This document shows positions 43,258-52,468 of a DNA stretch of 64,000 nucleotides, one piece after another. The stretch lies in the NCBI GenBank assembly GCA_964641965.1, contig CAZXLD010000007.1, positions 62,001 through 126,000 of the forward strand, read 5' to 3'. The DNA comes from JAJDFU01 sp964641965 (GTDB lineage: Bacteria; Bacteroidota; Bacteroidia; Chitinophagales; Saprospiraceae). A model generated the notes under the pieces. It ran no database searches, was not told the origin of the DNA, and saw only the letters and a list, made by a program, of their open reading frames with translations. How positions within the stretch are numbered: the stretch's first letter is position 1; the number at the start of each line of letters is the position of its first letter. The translations under genes and the position numbers were made by a program.

Positions 43258-44571
43258 ATGCGCTATTCCCTATTAGTATTACTCTTTACACTGGCTTTGG
43301 CAACGAACTTGAAAGCTCAGCGCCAATTCGACTTTAAGGTCCCCCCCTTGTACCTGGACAAGAATAAGGTAGCTTTCATCAAGTTCCATGTCATGAGTCA
43401 ATTTTGGCTCCGGTACCTCGACCACAATCCTGGCAGTATCTTTTTCGGAGAGCCTATAAATCGGGCGGCAGATATCTCTATCCGACGTTTCCGGCTCGGC
43501 CTAAGCGGGCAAATAACCCCGAGACTGAATTTTTACTTCCAGATGGGATTAAATAATCTGAATATTCGGACCGACCCATCCTCCAGATTCGCCTTGCTGG
43601 ATGCCTTAGCCCAATACAAGGTGAGTTCGTTTTTGTACTTGGGCATTGGGAAATCCTTAATCAGAGGCCTGTCACGTTTTTCATCACCCAGTACTTCTAC
43701 TTTAGTTTCTGGTGATATCGTACTCGTGGCCTTACCCGGTTTAGTCGTTTTTGATGACCTAATTCGAAAATTCTCATTTTGGGGTAGAGGGAAGATCGGC
43801 CCCATAGATTATCGTCTCGTGGTTGGCCAACCCATTGGAGTAGCCCCTGCCACCTCCAATTCGACCCTGACAGAAGGAATTGCCGTTTGGGCACCCGATC
43901 GATTTCGAATCAATACCTCTTTTTATGCAAAATGGGAATTCGCAGAAAAGGAGAGTCCCATTTCCACCTCTCACATCGGCACCTACTTTGGCCGAAAGAA
44001 GGTTATTAATCTAGGAGCAGGGTTCGAAATACAAAAGGATGCCATGTGGTATTTACAGGCCGGCGACACCCTTTTTACAAACCTGATCACCTGGTCCTTA
44101 GATTTTTTCATGGACCTTCCGTTATCAAGGTCCCAAGCCTTTACGTTGTATGCCGGCTATTTCAATTATGACATGGGCCCCAATTACATTCGGGTGCTTG
44201 GGGTGAATAATCCTGCAACAGGCATCGATCCAGGCCAAGCAACCTTTAATCGAAGCGGAAATGCCTACCCGACCTTGGGTACCGGACAGACCCTGTACAT
44301 GCAATTGGCTTACCTCACACCCTTGCTGTCTCAAACCAAACGTTTAGGTCAATTCCAGCCATTTTTTTCCTGGCAGTATGCCAATCTTGACCGGTTAAAC
44401 AGTGCATCCTGGTATATGGACCTAGGCAGCCATTGGGTGTTTTCCACCTCGGGATCCAGACTTTCATTTTACTTTCAGAACCGTCCAATTTTCGTAGAAA
44501 TTGAGGATCAGATCAAGGCCGAAGACCGGAAATGGATGGCCGTGGTGCAATACCAGATTCGGATAGATTGA
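43258..44571 (+). CDS. Outer-membrane porin-like beta-barrel protein
   Basis: 437 aa with a cleavable signal peptide (MRYSLLVLLFTLALATNLKAQ). The mature chain alternates amphipathic strands with aromatic ends, such as ADISIRRFRLGLSGQITPRL and LNFYFQMGLNNLN. It ends in a strand with a terminal hydrophobic/aromatic pattern (KWMAVVQYQIRID). The pattern fits phosphate-selective-porin-like (porin O/P) barrels of Bacteroidota. The solute is unknown. It starts 82 nt after ogt. Confidence 0.8.
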   Translation: MRYSLLVLLFTLALATNLKAQRQFDFKVPPLYLDKNKVAFIKFHVMSQFWLRYLDHNPGSIFFGEPINRAADISIRRFRLGLSGQITPRLNFYFQMGLNNLNIRTDPSSRFALLDALAQYKVSSFLYLGIGKSLIRGLSRFSSPSTSTLVSGDIVLVALPGLVVFDDLIRKFSFWGRGKIGPIDYRLVVGQPIGVAPATSNSTLTEGIAVWAPDRFRINTSFYAKWEFAEKESPISTSHIGTYFGRKKVINLGAGFEIQKDAMWYLQAGDTLFTNLITWSLDFFMDLPLSRSQAFTLYAGYFNYDMGPNYIRVLGVNNPATGIDPGQATFNRSGNAYPTLGTGQTLYMQLAYLTPLLSQTKRLGQFQPFFSWQYANLDRLNSASWYMDLGSHWVFSTSGSRLSFYFQNRPIFVEIEDQIKAEDRKWMAVVQYQIRID

Positions 44572-44617
44572 AGAAAGACATGCGAACAGTATTCTGAAAT
44601 TTTTCCCTGATTGGATA

Positions 44618-45508
44618 TTAATAGTTGAGGTAAGCATTTAAATATCCGCTCTCTTTTAGGAATGTATTTGCATCCTTTATCGTTAGAATGTCTCGGATTG
44701 CCTGCTTTTTGTCTTTGGCGCGATCGAAATAGGCTTTGGATATCTGATATCCCATCCAATAACCCAAGTCGTTTGGCCGATCGTCTTTTCCAGAGCCACC
44801 ATATAGCCATCCTTTGAAGTTTTTTTTGTCCATCTGAGTCACAAATTCCTTACAGAGTCCCTCTTCATGTGCTGCCCCATAGGCAAACGCTTTTCCATTG
44901 ATATGATCTCCTGATATAAGTTCACCAATGAAATCTGCACTTCCTTCTTTAATCGATTGCTCTAAAAGGGTCGGGCCCTCCCAGTCTAGTCGTTGTTGAA
45001 AATGGATTAACTCATGGGCTACAATAAACGGTACATTTTCCAAGCTGGGCTGCATTTCCGCACCAATCATTAAGCCGGCATCACTGGCCGTTCCACCTGA
45101 GTTGAAAACCCCAATCACAAAAAAGACGGGTGGATACTGAGCTTCCGGATACCAATATTTTAGAGCATAAAAAGCGGCCCGGCATTGCTTTTCCTTTGTT
45201 TTCATTAGCAGGGTTCTTTCTCTGCGTTCATCATATCGATCCTTGTTCTGAAGGACGACCTTCTTCAAATTTTTAGCGCTTTCGATTCGATAAGGTGTAA
45301 ATCCGGCTACTCCCTCTGTCCCAAGTTCCATATACATTTCTTCGAAGGGGTTTTCATTCGTGTCTTCCCAAAATTGATCGTAAGCAGCCCAAAAGCGATC
45401 AATATCTTCGGTAACAAATTGCCCGGAATCCGGGTTGGTCGGGAAGTGCTGTGCAAAGCCCAAAAGAGGACATAACAGGGCGATTGAAAATAGGGTGCGT
45501 GTCAGCAT
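44618..45508 (-). CDS. Secreted putative zinc-dependent protease (DUF2268-like)
   Basis: 296 aa. A signal peptide (LFSIALLCPLLGFAQ) precedes a domain with a metallopeptidase motif, IVAHELIHFQQ (HExxH), and, about 25 residues on, IKEGSADFIGE, whose Glu is a plausible third zinc ligand. This matches the predicted Zn-protease family DUF2268. Processing of envelope or external proteins is inferred. It is convergent with the porin gene (46 nt). Confidence 0.75.
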   Translation of the reverse strand: MLTRTLFSIALLCPLLGFAQHFPTNPDSGQFVTEDIDRFWAAYDQFWEDTNENPFEEMYMELGTEGVAGFTPYRIESAKNLKKVVLQNKDRYDERRERTLLMKTKEKQCRAAFYALKYWYPEAQYPPVFFVIGVFNSGGTASDAGLMIGAEMQPSLENVPFIVAHELIHFQQRLDWEGPTLLEQSIKEGSADFIGELISGDHINGKAFAYGAAHEEGLCKEFVTQMDKKNFKGWLYGGSGKDDRPNDLGYWMGYQISKAYFDRAKDKKQAIRDILTIKDANTFLKESGYLNAYLNY

Positions 45509-45782
45509 AATCGATAAGGTTTGATTTTTAAATGGGTTTCAAAAATGGATTATTAGGATGGATTGCACTCCAATCGGATAAAAGATGCTTTTTCATGAAA
45601 AAAACCACTACTCCCAAAAGGATGATATTGCTCCATAAGGATTGATATCTGTCGAGCTTGTTGCATTTCCGGTCTCCTTCTACTCTGAATTCTTGATAAA
45701 CGACAGGAATGTATCGACCTAACCCACAGAATAATGGAGCGGATAAATACGCCTGCTTATCGAAATTCCGATATTGAGTTTA

Positions 45783-47108
45783 ATGGAAAAGACAACAGCA
45801 CATACCTTTGATTTCTCCCTGGATTTCGCTCGCCATATGGACGAAAAGGACGAATTGGGAGCCTTCAGAAATGAATTCTTCATTCCCCCTTCAAGTAATG
45901 GACCGTGCATCTACTTTTGCGGAAACAGCTTGGGCCTGCAGCCCAAAAGAACCCGTGCTGCACTCTGGGGTGAGCTCGAAAAATGGGCTAAAGAGGGTAT
46001 AGACGGCTTTTTTTCGGCGGAAGATGGCTGGCTGGATTACCACGAGCGCCTCACTCCAATGGCCTCCAAGATCGTTGGCGCCCAAGCCCCGGAAGTAGCC
46101 ATTATGAATGCCCTTACGGTCAATCTTCATTTGATGTTGGTCAGCTTTTACAGGCCAACTGCTCATCGGTTTAAGATAATCATGGAAGCTGGGGCCTTTC
46201 CGTCTGACCAGTACGCGCTGGAAAGCCAAGTGCGGTATCATGGTCTGGATCCGAAAGTAACCATCATTGAGGTAGCTCCAAGAACAGGAGAATCCTTGCT
46301 CGAAACAGAGGACATCCTGGCTGCCATTGAGCATCATGGTGCAGAAACCGCCCTTGTCCTGTTTAGTGGCTTGCAATATTTTACAGGCCAACTCTTTGAC
46401 CTGAAAGCAATCACCGAAAAAGGCCGTGCTGTCGGGGCCGTAGTTGGGTGGGACCTGGCGCATGCCGCAGGAAATGTTCCATTGGAATTGCATGAGTGGG
46501 GAGTTGATTTTGCCGTGTGGTGTACCTACAAATACCTCAACTCAGGACCTGGAGCCGTAAGCGGTGCGTTCGTCCATGAGCGACATGCCCATAATTCGGA
46601 GCTGCCCAGGTTTGCCGGCTGGTGGGGACACGATCGGGAAGCCCGCTTTTTGATGCGAAAAGGGTTTCAACCCATGCCTGGAGCTGCCGGATGGCAGTTG
46701 AGTACCACACCCGTATTGCCCATGGCGGCTCACAAAGCTAGCTTGGAATTATTTGAGCAGGCAGGCATGGCGGCTATCCGGCAAAAGAGCATTCGCCTAA
46801 CCGGTTTTATGGAACATATAATTGATACCCTAAATGAGCGGGGTGGAGATTTTCAGTTGCTCACCCCTGCCGACCCGGCTCAACGGGGAGCTCAACTTTC
46901 TTTGTTCGTAGAGTCCGAAGGGAAGGAACTGTTCGACTTTTTGCTTAAAAACGGCGTCGTTGCCGACTGGCGGGAGTACAACTTGCCCGGCGACAAACAA
47001 GGTGGCGTGATTCGTCTGGCGCCTGCACCACTCTACAATACCTTCGAAGAAGTATATCGATTAGGGGAATTGTTTATTAACCGATTGAACCAATTGAGAA
47101 AGCCTTAA
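45783..47108 (+). CDS. kynU: Kynureninase
   Basis: 441 aa from ATG 45783 (an in-frame TTG lies 9 nt earlier). This fold-type I PLP enzyme cleaves kynurenine or 3-hydroxykynurenine to anthranilate or 3-hydroxyanthranilate plus alanine. Signatures: YFCGNSLGLQPKRTRAAL, EVAIMNALTVNLHLML, FPSDQYALESQ, WDLAHAAGNVPL and the PLP-lysine strand WCTYKYLNSGPGAV (Lys about 250). It stands alone: no tryptophan dioxygenase, kynurenine monooxygenase or formamidase is in the window, so whether it serves NAD synthesis or tryptophan breakdown is open. Its stop is 2 nt from the convergent DUF4071 gene. Confidence 0.96.
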   Translation: MEKTTAHTFDFSLDFARHMDEKDELGAFRNEFFIPPSSNGPCIYFCGNSLGLQPKRTRAALWGELEKWAKEGIDGFFSAEDGWLDYHERLTPMASKIVGAQAPEVAIMNALTVNLHLMLVSFYRPTAHRFKIIMEAGAFPSDQYALESQVRYHGLDPKVTIIEVAPRTGESLLETEDILAAIEHHGAETALVLFSGLQYFTGQLFDLKAITEKGRAVGAVVGWDLAHAAGNVPLELHEWGVDFAVWCTYKYLNSGPGAVSGAFVHERHAHNSELPRFAGWWGHDREARFLMRKGFQPMPGAAGWQLSTTPVLPMAAHKASLELFEQAGMAAIRQKSIRLTGFMEHIIDTLNERGGDFQLLTPADPAQRGAQLSLFVESEGKELFDFLLKNGVVADWREYNLPGDKQGGVIRLAPAPLYNTFEEVYRLGELFINRLNQLRKP

Positions 47109-47110
47109 AT

Positions 47111-48340
47111 TCACTCTAACAGCTTTCTTAGCAATTCAATCTGTTCCTCTGTGGAATCCACCTGCCATTGCGCCACTGAAAGCGCGTCCCCTTTGGTTTT
47201 CCAATCCTGGGCTTCTGCTTCCTCTCCGAGGCCGACGCATGTCTGATAAAGGGTGGCGAAAAGCCAGTACTTATTCTCGTCGTCTGCAGGAAGCAGTTCT
47301 TCTTCTATGACTTCCACACACTGGGCCTTCACCTTGCGCCTTACATGCCGGGCAATGGCGTGGAGTTCGCTTCTTTGAGGTTCTTGTACAATGGAAGCCT
47401 TCAGATCGAATAGAAAGGATAAGTTGATGCCATTGTAAGAATCCTGTTTTATAAAAAAACCGCGCTCCAAGGCAAAAATGGCCTCATCCAAGTCCAGCAT
47501 ATCTCGGGTGTAATGATACAGTCGCTTGTGGACCGATCCCCACAAGCCCAGCGTTTCGGTGTCAAAACTTCGATGTGGTTGTAAGTATTCCAGGATATCC
47601 TCAGCTTGTTGGAGTGCTGTTGGTTCGTTCGGCTGTTTGCTCTTGTAGGTAGCCAAGGCCAATTGCTGAACGATATAATCATCCTTACCCGCCAAAGCAC
47701 GGGCCTGCTTCCACAAAGGAATTGCACGTTTAAAGTCGCTATTCTGCATGCACGCTGCTGCTTCATCCTTGATCGCTTTCAATGAATCGGTGGAATTAGG
47801 GCCTGACGGGACAGCATCCCGAAACACTTTGGATTTCTGTACCGGCATAAACCCTTGTCGGGGAAGATGATCCAGAAATTCGTATACCGGACTATCGTCC
47901 TTTGGGTGGGCCAATGCCTGCTCTGCCTTTTCTTTCAGGTATTGAGCAAAGCGATTCGCTTCTGCGAACCCAATATCTTCTCCCAGGTGCTGATAGGTGT
48001 GGATGTATACCCTGTTGATATCAAATGGAAAGTTCATACCCTTTTCACCAATGATCAAGGTAGACCTGGGCCGAAGGGCATGCCGTACCCCCAATTCATA
48101 GGCTGCATTAAAATTCAAAGTAGTAATATCCGCTACTACTAAGTCAGCTTCCAATAGTTGAGCAAACATCTCCTTGTCGATCAGAGCGTTCCTGGAAAGT
48201 TCATCTGCTCGAACACACTCGATTCCAGCACTTGTAATCGCATGCTTAATCACGGCATAGGAAGCATCCAAATTGAATACCTTTCCCTGGGCATAATCTT
48301 GCTTCTTTCCGAAACCTTGTATCACAAAACAGGTTGGCAT
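47111..48340 (-). CDS. TIR-like / TPR protein of the DUF4071 (MAP3K TRAFs-binding) family
   Basis: 409 aa, cytosolic. The first ~130 residues form a Rossmann-like TIR/nucleoside-deoxyribosyltransferase-like domain: CFVIQGFGKKQDYAQ, IKHAITSAGIECVRADEL, LLEADLVVADITTLNFN and AAYELGVRHALRPRST. The rest is helical TPR-type repeats (ACMQNSDFKRAIPLWKQARA, EAIFALERGFFIKQD). In the family, the TPR part is homologous to the regulatory region of ASK1 (MAP3K5), and bacterial members occur in proposed conflict or stress signalling systems. A nucleotide-sensing or NAD-processing role for the N-terminal domain is inference. It runs convergent to kynU with a 2-nt gap and no visible operon partner. Confidence 0.8.
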   Translation of the reverse strand: MPTCFVIQGFGKKQDYAQGKVFNLDASYAVIKHAITSAGIECVRADELSRNALIDKEMFAQLLEADLVVADITTLNFNAAYELGVRHALRPRSTLIIGEKGMNFPFDINRVYIHTYQHLGEDIGFAEANRFAQYLKEKAEQALAHPKDDSPVYEFLDHLPRQGFMPVQKSKVFRDAVPSGPNSTDSLKAIKDEAAACMQNSDFKRAIPLWKQARALAGKDDYIVQQLALATYKSKQPNEPTALQQAEDILEYLQPHRSFDTETLGLWGSVHKRLYHYTRDMLDLDEAIFALERGFFIKQDSYNGINLSFLFDLKASIVQEPQRSELHAIARHVRRKVKAQCVEVIEEELLPADDENKYWLFATLYQTCVGLGEEAEAQDWKTKGDALSVAQWQVDSTEEQIELLRKLLE

Positions 48341-48528
48341 CTATCTTCGGGTTTTCTGGGTGTATGTTGAGCTACTAATGTACCAAAGATGCCAGTGGTT
48401 ATTATGACAGATTCTTCAGTCCCTATTCCGGCGCTTAGCACTTGAAAAAAGATAATATTTGGGGCTTCACTGGATTTATTCCTAAAATCCCGGCTAAATT
48501 GCTCGCAAGATCAAATACCTATTTTTCT

Positions 48529-49011
48529 ATGCACAAGCAAAATCTCATTAAGCTATTCTCTATTTCCATGCTTGCCTTGGGCCTTCCCCTTTTTATCCAG
48601 GCGCAATGTGCTGATCACCAAGCCTTGCTCGATAAATTGGATCAATCCATGAAGTCAAAAGACACAGACCTCCTGAAGGAGGTTTATCATTCGGATGCAA
48701 TACGCCACACGCAAGAGGGAGCTTTGGAAGGGATAGATGCCATTATCGAATCCAGTAAATCCTTTTACACGGAGGTCCCGGATGCTACAGGAAAAAATGT
48801 CGACCTGATTTGCTCAGGCGATAAAATCGTGGCCCGCTGGGTGGGAACCGGTACACCTGTACAAAGCAATGGAAAGCAGGTTACCGTAACCGGAATTACT
48901 ATTTATGAAGTCAAGGACGGCAAGATTAAAACCGAATGGGAAGAGATGAATTCAATCGCCTTAATGATGCAGCTTGGCTATGCGCTTACGCCGCCAAAGG
49001 GAGGCAATTAA
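48529..49011 (+). CDS. Secreted NTF2-like (SnoaL-type) protein
   Basis: 160 aa from ATG 48529. The frame is open 87 nt further back from a TTG, but ATG 48529 opens a proper signal peptide (MHKQNLIKLFSISMLALGLP, cleavage after IQAQ). The mature part is a SnoaL-like/NTF2 fold: LLDKLDQSMKSKDTDLLKEV, HSDAIRHTQEGALEGIDAII, and the closing strands VARWVGTGTPVQ, GITIYEVKDGKIKTEW. The ligand is unknown. A strong terminator follows. Confidence 0.8.
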   Translation: MHKQNLIKLFSISMLALGLPLFIQAQCADHQALLDKLDQSMKSKDTDLLKEVYHSDAIRHTQEGALEGIDAIIESSKSFYTEVPDATGKNVDLICSGDKIVARWVGTGTPVQSNGKQVTVTGITIYEVKDGKIKTEWEEMNSIALMMQLGYALTPPKGGN

Positions 49012-49032
49012 CGCTCGATTCCAGATAACCAG

Positions 49033-49076
49033 AAAAGCCATCCAGATACCGCTGCACGTTTTGGATGGCTTTTTTT
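49033..49076 (+). terminator. Intrinsic terminator
   Basis: An AAAAGCCATCCA / TGGATGGCTTTTTTT hairpin (8-bp GC-containing stem, extended by A-T pairs, 17-nt loop) lies between the convergent SnoaL-like and SDR genes. The A-run and T-run make it usable in both directions. Confidence 0.85.
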
Positions 49077-49094
49077 AGTCGTTGACTGGCTGTC

Positions 49095-50135
49095 CTAATT
49101 CTTTATCCAACCCCGCTTATCGAAATCGCGCACCAAATCTATCAGTGTTTCTTCCACCGGCCGATAGCTAACCCCCAGTTCTTGTTCGCTTTTCGTGTTA
49201 TCAAAAGTGATAGGTACATCAATATTGTTGCGCACATACCTCCAATTAAATCCATTTAACGGACCAAACAGGTACATCAGCCATTTTGGGAGCTTGGCGG
49301 TGGGTAAAGGCAGTTTCTTATCAAATCCGGATCGAATGATTTCTGCCATTTCATACACGCTCTTTTCTTCTGCAGAAAGAATATGACGCCCTTTAGCAGC
49401 AGCTAACTCTCCAGCGTTTACATGGGCATCCGCCAGGTCCCGTACATCCACAATTCCAAAATACATACCGGGGGCACCGGTCTTGAATTGACCGTTCACC
49501 ATATTTAACACAAAGCCCATGCTGGTAGAGTCTTGCCTGTTGCTCAGTGTCGGGCCTTGTACAAAACTAGGGTTGATCACAACCAGGTCCCATTGATCCT
49601 GGCCTTCTGCTATTGTCCAGGCCTCCCGTTCAGCCACCGTTTTAGAGTAGGGGTAGGGCTGATAAGTGAGACTGGAATCTGTATTCCAGTCAGCTTCAGT
49701 CAGGGGTTTGCCGTTTTTATCATTATTGTCACAGAATATAGCTGCCACGGAGGAGGTCAGGACTACCCTTTTCACAGATGGGGTTGCATTTGCCGTTTCC
49801 AGTACTTCGCGAGTCCCTTGGAGTGCAGGTTCTACTAGTTGTTGCTCTGCATTTTTAATCCCTTGAACTAAAAATGGAGAAGCTGTGTGCATGACCAGGC
49901 TACAACCCTGCATAGCCTCCTTGAAGCTTCCTTTTTTCAGCAGATCCGCCTCAAACAAGTTGAGCTTGCCTGGGAATTGAGCACCCAACTCTTCCAAATG
50001 ACTAACTTTTTCTGAACGCGATATATCTCTAACAGTCCCGTGAACAGTGTATCCCTTTTCCAGCAATCGTTTGACAACCCAGGATGCAATATATCCGGAT
50101 GCTCCGGTAACCAAAACTGAATCTTTTGTACTCAT
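49095..50135 (-). CDS. Extended SDR family NAD(P)-dependent reductase (dihydroflavonol-reductase-like)
   Basis: 346 aa. The Rossmann motif is VTGASGYIASW (TGxxGxxA/G at ~10-17), typical of extended SDRs. The catalytic Ser-Tyr-Lys set is visible as VVLTSSVAAI and YPYSKTVAE (YxxxK). The rest matches the dihydroflavonol-4-reductase/aldehyde-reductase group: LVMHTASPF, LVVINPSFVQGP. These reduce aldehydes or ketones of small molecules. The substrate is unknown and no pathway genes are nearby. Confidence 0.93.
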   Translation of the reverse strand: MSTKDSVLVTGASGYIASWVVKRLLEKGYTVHGTVRDISRSEKVSHLEELGAQFPGKLNLFEADLLKKGSFKEAMQGCSLVMHTASPFLVQGIKNAEQQLVEPALQGTREVLETANATPSVKRVVLTSSVAAIFCDNNDKNGKPLTEADWNTDSSLTYQPYPYSKTVAEREAWTIAEGQDQWDLVVINPSFVQGPTLSNRQDSTSMGFVLNMVNGQFKTGAPGMYFGIVDVRDLADAHVNAGELAAAKGRHILSAEEKSVYEMAEIIRSGFDKKLPLPTAKLPKWLMYLFGPLNGFNWRYVRNNIDVPITFDNTKSEQELGVSYRPVEETLIDLVRDFDKRGWIKN

Positions 50136-50317
50136 TTCTAGGAGGTTTTATAACTTAAATAACAGTTAGTGATTACTGATGTTTACCAATAGATCAAGGG
50201 CAATCATTCAAATAGGCTGATTCGTATCCAGCAGCTGAAATCCTCGAGCCGGCTAGACGTTGGGACTGGGATACAAGGTATATTTTCTATTTTGGGGCGG
50301 CATTTAAATTGCTCCCT

Positions 50318-51268
50318 ATGCTTTGGCTTTTTTCCTATGTCAATTGGACGGTTAATCCTGAGATTTTTACTATCGGCCCGCTTAGCCCACGTTGGTACGG
50401 CCTCCTATTTGCGGCAGGCTTCCTGATTGGCTTATTCATGGTACAGCGCATGTTCCGGGCTGAAAAGGCACCGGAAGCCTGGCTTGATAAAGCATTCATA
50501 TACATAGTGGTCGGTGGCGTGTTGGGTGCCCGCCTAGGGCATGTTTTTTTCTACGACTGGGGCTATTACTCCCAACATCCCGGAGAAATTCTTCAGATTT
50601 GGAAAGGTGGTTTAGCCAGTCATGGGGGAGCTATCGGTATCATCATTGCCCTTTGGTTGTTTTCTCGCTTTGTTTCCAAACGTTCCATATTGTGGATGCT
50701 TGACAAGGTAGTGGTGCCTACTGCCCTGGCTGGATGCTTTATACGCCTTGGTAACTTGATGAACTCTGAAATCGTCGGTAAGGTGGCAGATGTATCCTGG
50801 GCGTTTCGATTTCCAAAAGCCACCCAGGCCGAAGAAAAAGCCCTCTGGACCAATTGCGAAGGATGTGAGGGAGCTAATGGAGATCCATGTATTGAGACTG
50901 GTCAAGGTTTATTACAACGGGTAGGTGACCAAGTTCAGGAAATCGCACAATGTATTCCGGACATCGCTCAAGTCCCTCCACGCCACCCTGTACAGTTGTA
51001 CGAGTCCGTGAGCTACCTGATGATATTTGCAATCCTCTATCTGGTTTATTGGCGGACCGACATGAAGGATAAACCCGGCTTCTTGTTCGGCTTATTCCTG
51101 GTTCTCATCTTTGGTGTCCGTATTCTGATGGAGCAGTTCAAGGTAAGTCAGGGAGGCTTTGAAAGTGCCTTTGGAAATGTGCTGACTACCGGTCAATGGC
51201 TCAGTATACCCTTCGTCTTGATTGGTTTGTTTTTTGTACTCCGCCCGGTTCCAGCAAAAACCAAATAA
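50318..51268 (+). CDS. lgt: Prolipoprotein diacylglyceryl transferase
   Basis: 316 aa from ATG 50318 (an in-frame TTG is 9 nt earlier). It attaches diacylglycerol from phosphatidylglycerol to the lipobox Cys of prelipoproteins in the inner membrane. About seven membrane segments are visible. Signatures: PRWYGLLFAAGFLIG, GGVLGARLGHVFFYDW, IWKGGLASHGGAIG, and RLGNLMNSEIVGK, then HPVQLYES. Between residues ~165 and 225 there is a hydrophilic insert with several Cys (NCEGCEGANGDPC, AQCIPD). Lgt serves the many lipoproteins of this window. Confidence 0.97.
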   Translation: MLWLFSYVNWTVNPEIFTIGPLSPRWYGLLFAAGFLIGLFMVQRMFRAEKAPEAWLDKAFIYIVVGGVLGARLGHVFFYDWGYYSQHPGEILQIWKGGLASHGGAIGIIIALWLFSRFVSKRSILWMLDKVVVPTALAGCFIRLGNLMNSEIVGKVADVSWAFRFPKATQAEEKALWTNCEGCEGANGDPCIETGQGLLQRVGDQVQEIAQCIPDIAQVPPRHPVQLYESVSYLMIFAILYLVYWRTDMKDKPGFLFGLFLVLIFGVRILMEQFKVSQGGFESAFGNVLTTGQWLSIPFVLIGLFFVLRPVPAKTK

Positions 51269-51405
51269 CCCTTTTGGGTATTGGGTCAGGGTGACTGATA
51301 GCAGAGTAGTAGTAGGGAAAAATTGAGTATTTTCTCCTTAATTTTTCGTTTTACTTCTATAAGTTAAGGTGCGGAACGATATACCTCTCTAGAAATTCCA
51401 GACCT

Positions 51406-52338
51406 ATGTCTATCCGATTCAATTTGACCATTCTTGTATTTGCGTTAGGTTCATCAATTCCTTTGGTTAATTCCCCTGTTTTTGCTCAAGACACAGCTCA
51501 CCCTCAGACCACGTATACCTTTCCTTTCGACATTAAAGAGCCTTCGGCAAGTTGGGCTCTACCCAATTTTCTAGAGGAAATTTCAGCTCTTTCCTGGGAT
51601 AACCGAAAAAAAATGCTGGTGACCCTGCAAGACGAGAGCGGTAACCTTTTTTTCCTGGAAGATGGAAAGGTCAGGGAAGAGCTTGAATTTTGGAAAGACG
51701 GCGACTATGAAGGTGTGGAAGTAGTGGGCGATGATATTATTGCTATGAAAAGTTCGGGTACCCTCTACTACATTAAAAATGCTGGAAAAAAGGATCAATC
51801 TGTTGAGAAGTACAATGACTTTCTAACTCAGGATCATGATGTAGAGGGGTTGGGATATGATGCTGCCAACAATAGGCTTTTACTGGCCTGTAAGGGCAAA
51901 GCAGGCGATGGGTCTGAATTTAGATTAAAGAAAGCGATTTATGCCTTTGATTTGGAAAAGATGGCCTTATTAGAGGATCCAGCCTATATAATTAGCTTTG
52001 AAGATGTGCATGATTATCTGGAAATCAGCCCATCTATCCGAAAGTGGGAAAAATTGATGGAGTTCTTTCAACCTAATGAAACGAATTTCACCTTCAGCCC
52101 TTCGGCTATTGCAGTTAGTCCGGATGGATCTGAATTATATGTGCTATCTACTGCAGGAAAATACATCCTAATTCTAGACAAGCTATCCGGCAAGATTAAA
52201 CATATTGAGAAGTTACCGAAAAAGATGCACCCCCAGCCTGAGGGTATCTGTTTTGACGACTTGGGCAACCTCTACATTTCAAATGAAGGAAAAGGCGGTA
52301 CGCCTATGCTTTATCGGTATACACCAAGGGCCGATTAA
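51406..52338 (+). CDS. Secreted SdiA-regulated-like beta-propeller protein
   Basis: 310 aa with a signal peptide (ILVFALGSSIPLVNSPVFAQ). The mature protein has repeats of beta-propeller type: ISALSWDNRKKMLVTLQDES, DYEGVEVVGDDIIAMKSSGT, VEGLGYDAANNRLLLACKGK, AIAVSPDGSELYVLSTAGKY and PEGICFDDLGNLYISNEGKG. This matches the SdiA-regulated domain family, related to esterase-like phytase propellers. The function is unknown. It starts 138 nt after lgt. Confidence 0.75.
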   Translation: MSIRFNLTILVFALGSSIPLVNSPVFAQDTAHPQTTYTFPFDIKEPSASWALPNFLEEISALSWDNRKKMLVTLQDESGNLFFLEDGKVREELEFWKDGDYEGVEVVGDDIIAMKSSGTLYYIKNAGKKDQSVEKYNDFLTQDHDVEGLGYDAANNRLLLACKGKAGDGSEFRLKKAIYAFDLEKMALLEDPAYIISFEDVHDYLEISPSIRKWEKLMEFFQPNETNFTFSPSAIAVSPDGSELYVLSTAGKYILILDKLSGKIKHIEKLPKKMHPQPEGICFDDLGNLYISNEGKGGTPMLYRYTPRAD

Positions 52339-52468
52339 TCAGCTGATTTTTGGCATATTATCGCAATCACACCTTTTTTCCTGGCTATTTTGAAGCAGTT
52401 AATCTTCGTATCTTTCGATTCCTAAATTCAATCGTTCTTTTCCATAACACTACATCGATACTATTACC

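Noticed and set aside
51269..51300. Possible terminator after lgt (ACCC-TTTT-GGGT)
   Set aside because: The stem is only 4 bp and no T-run follows.
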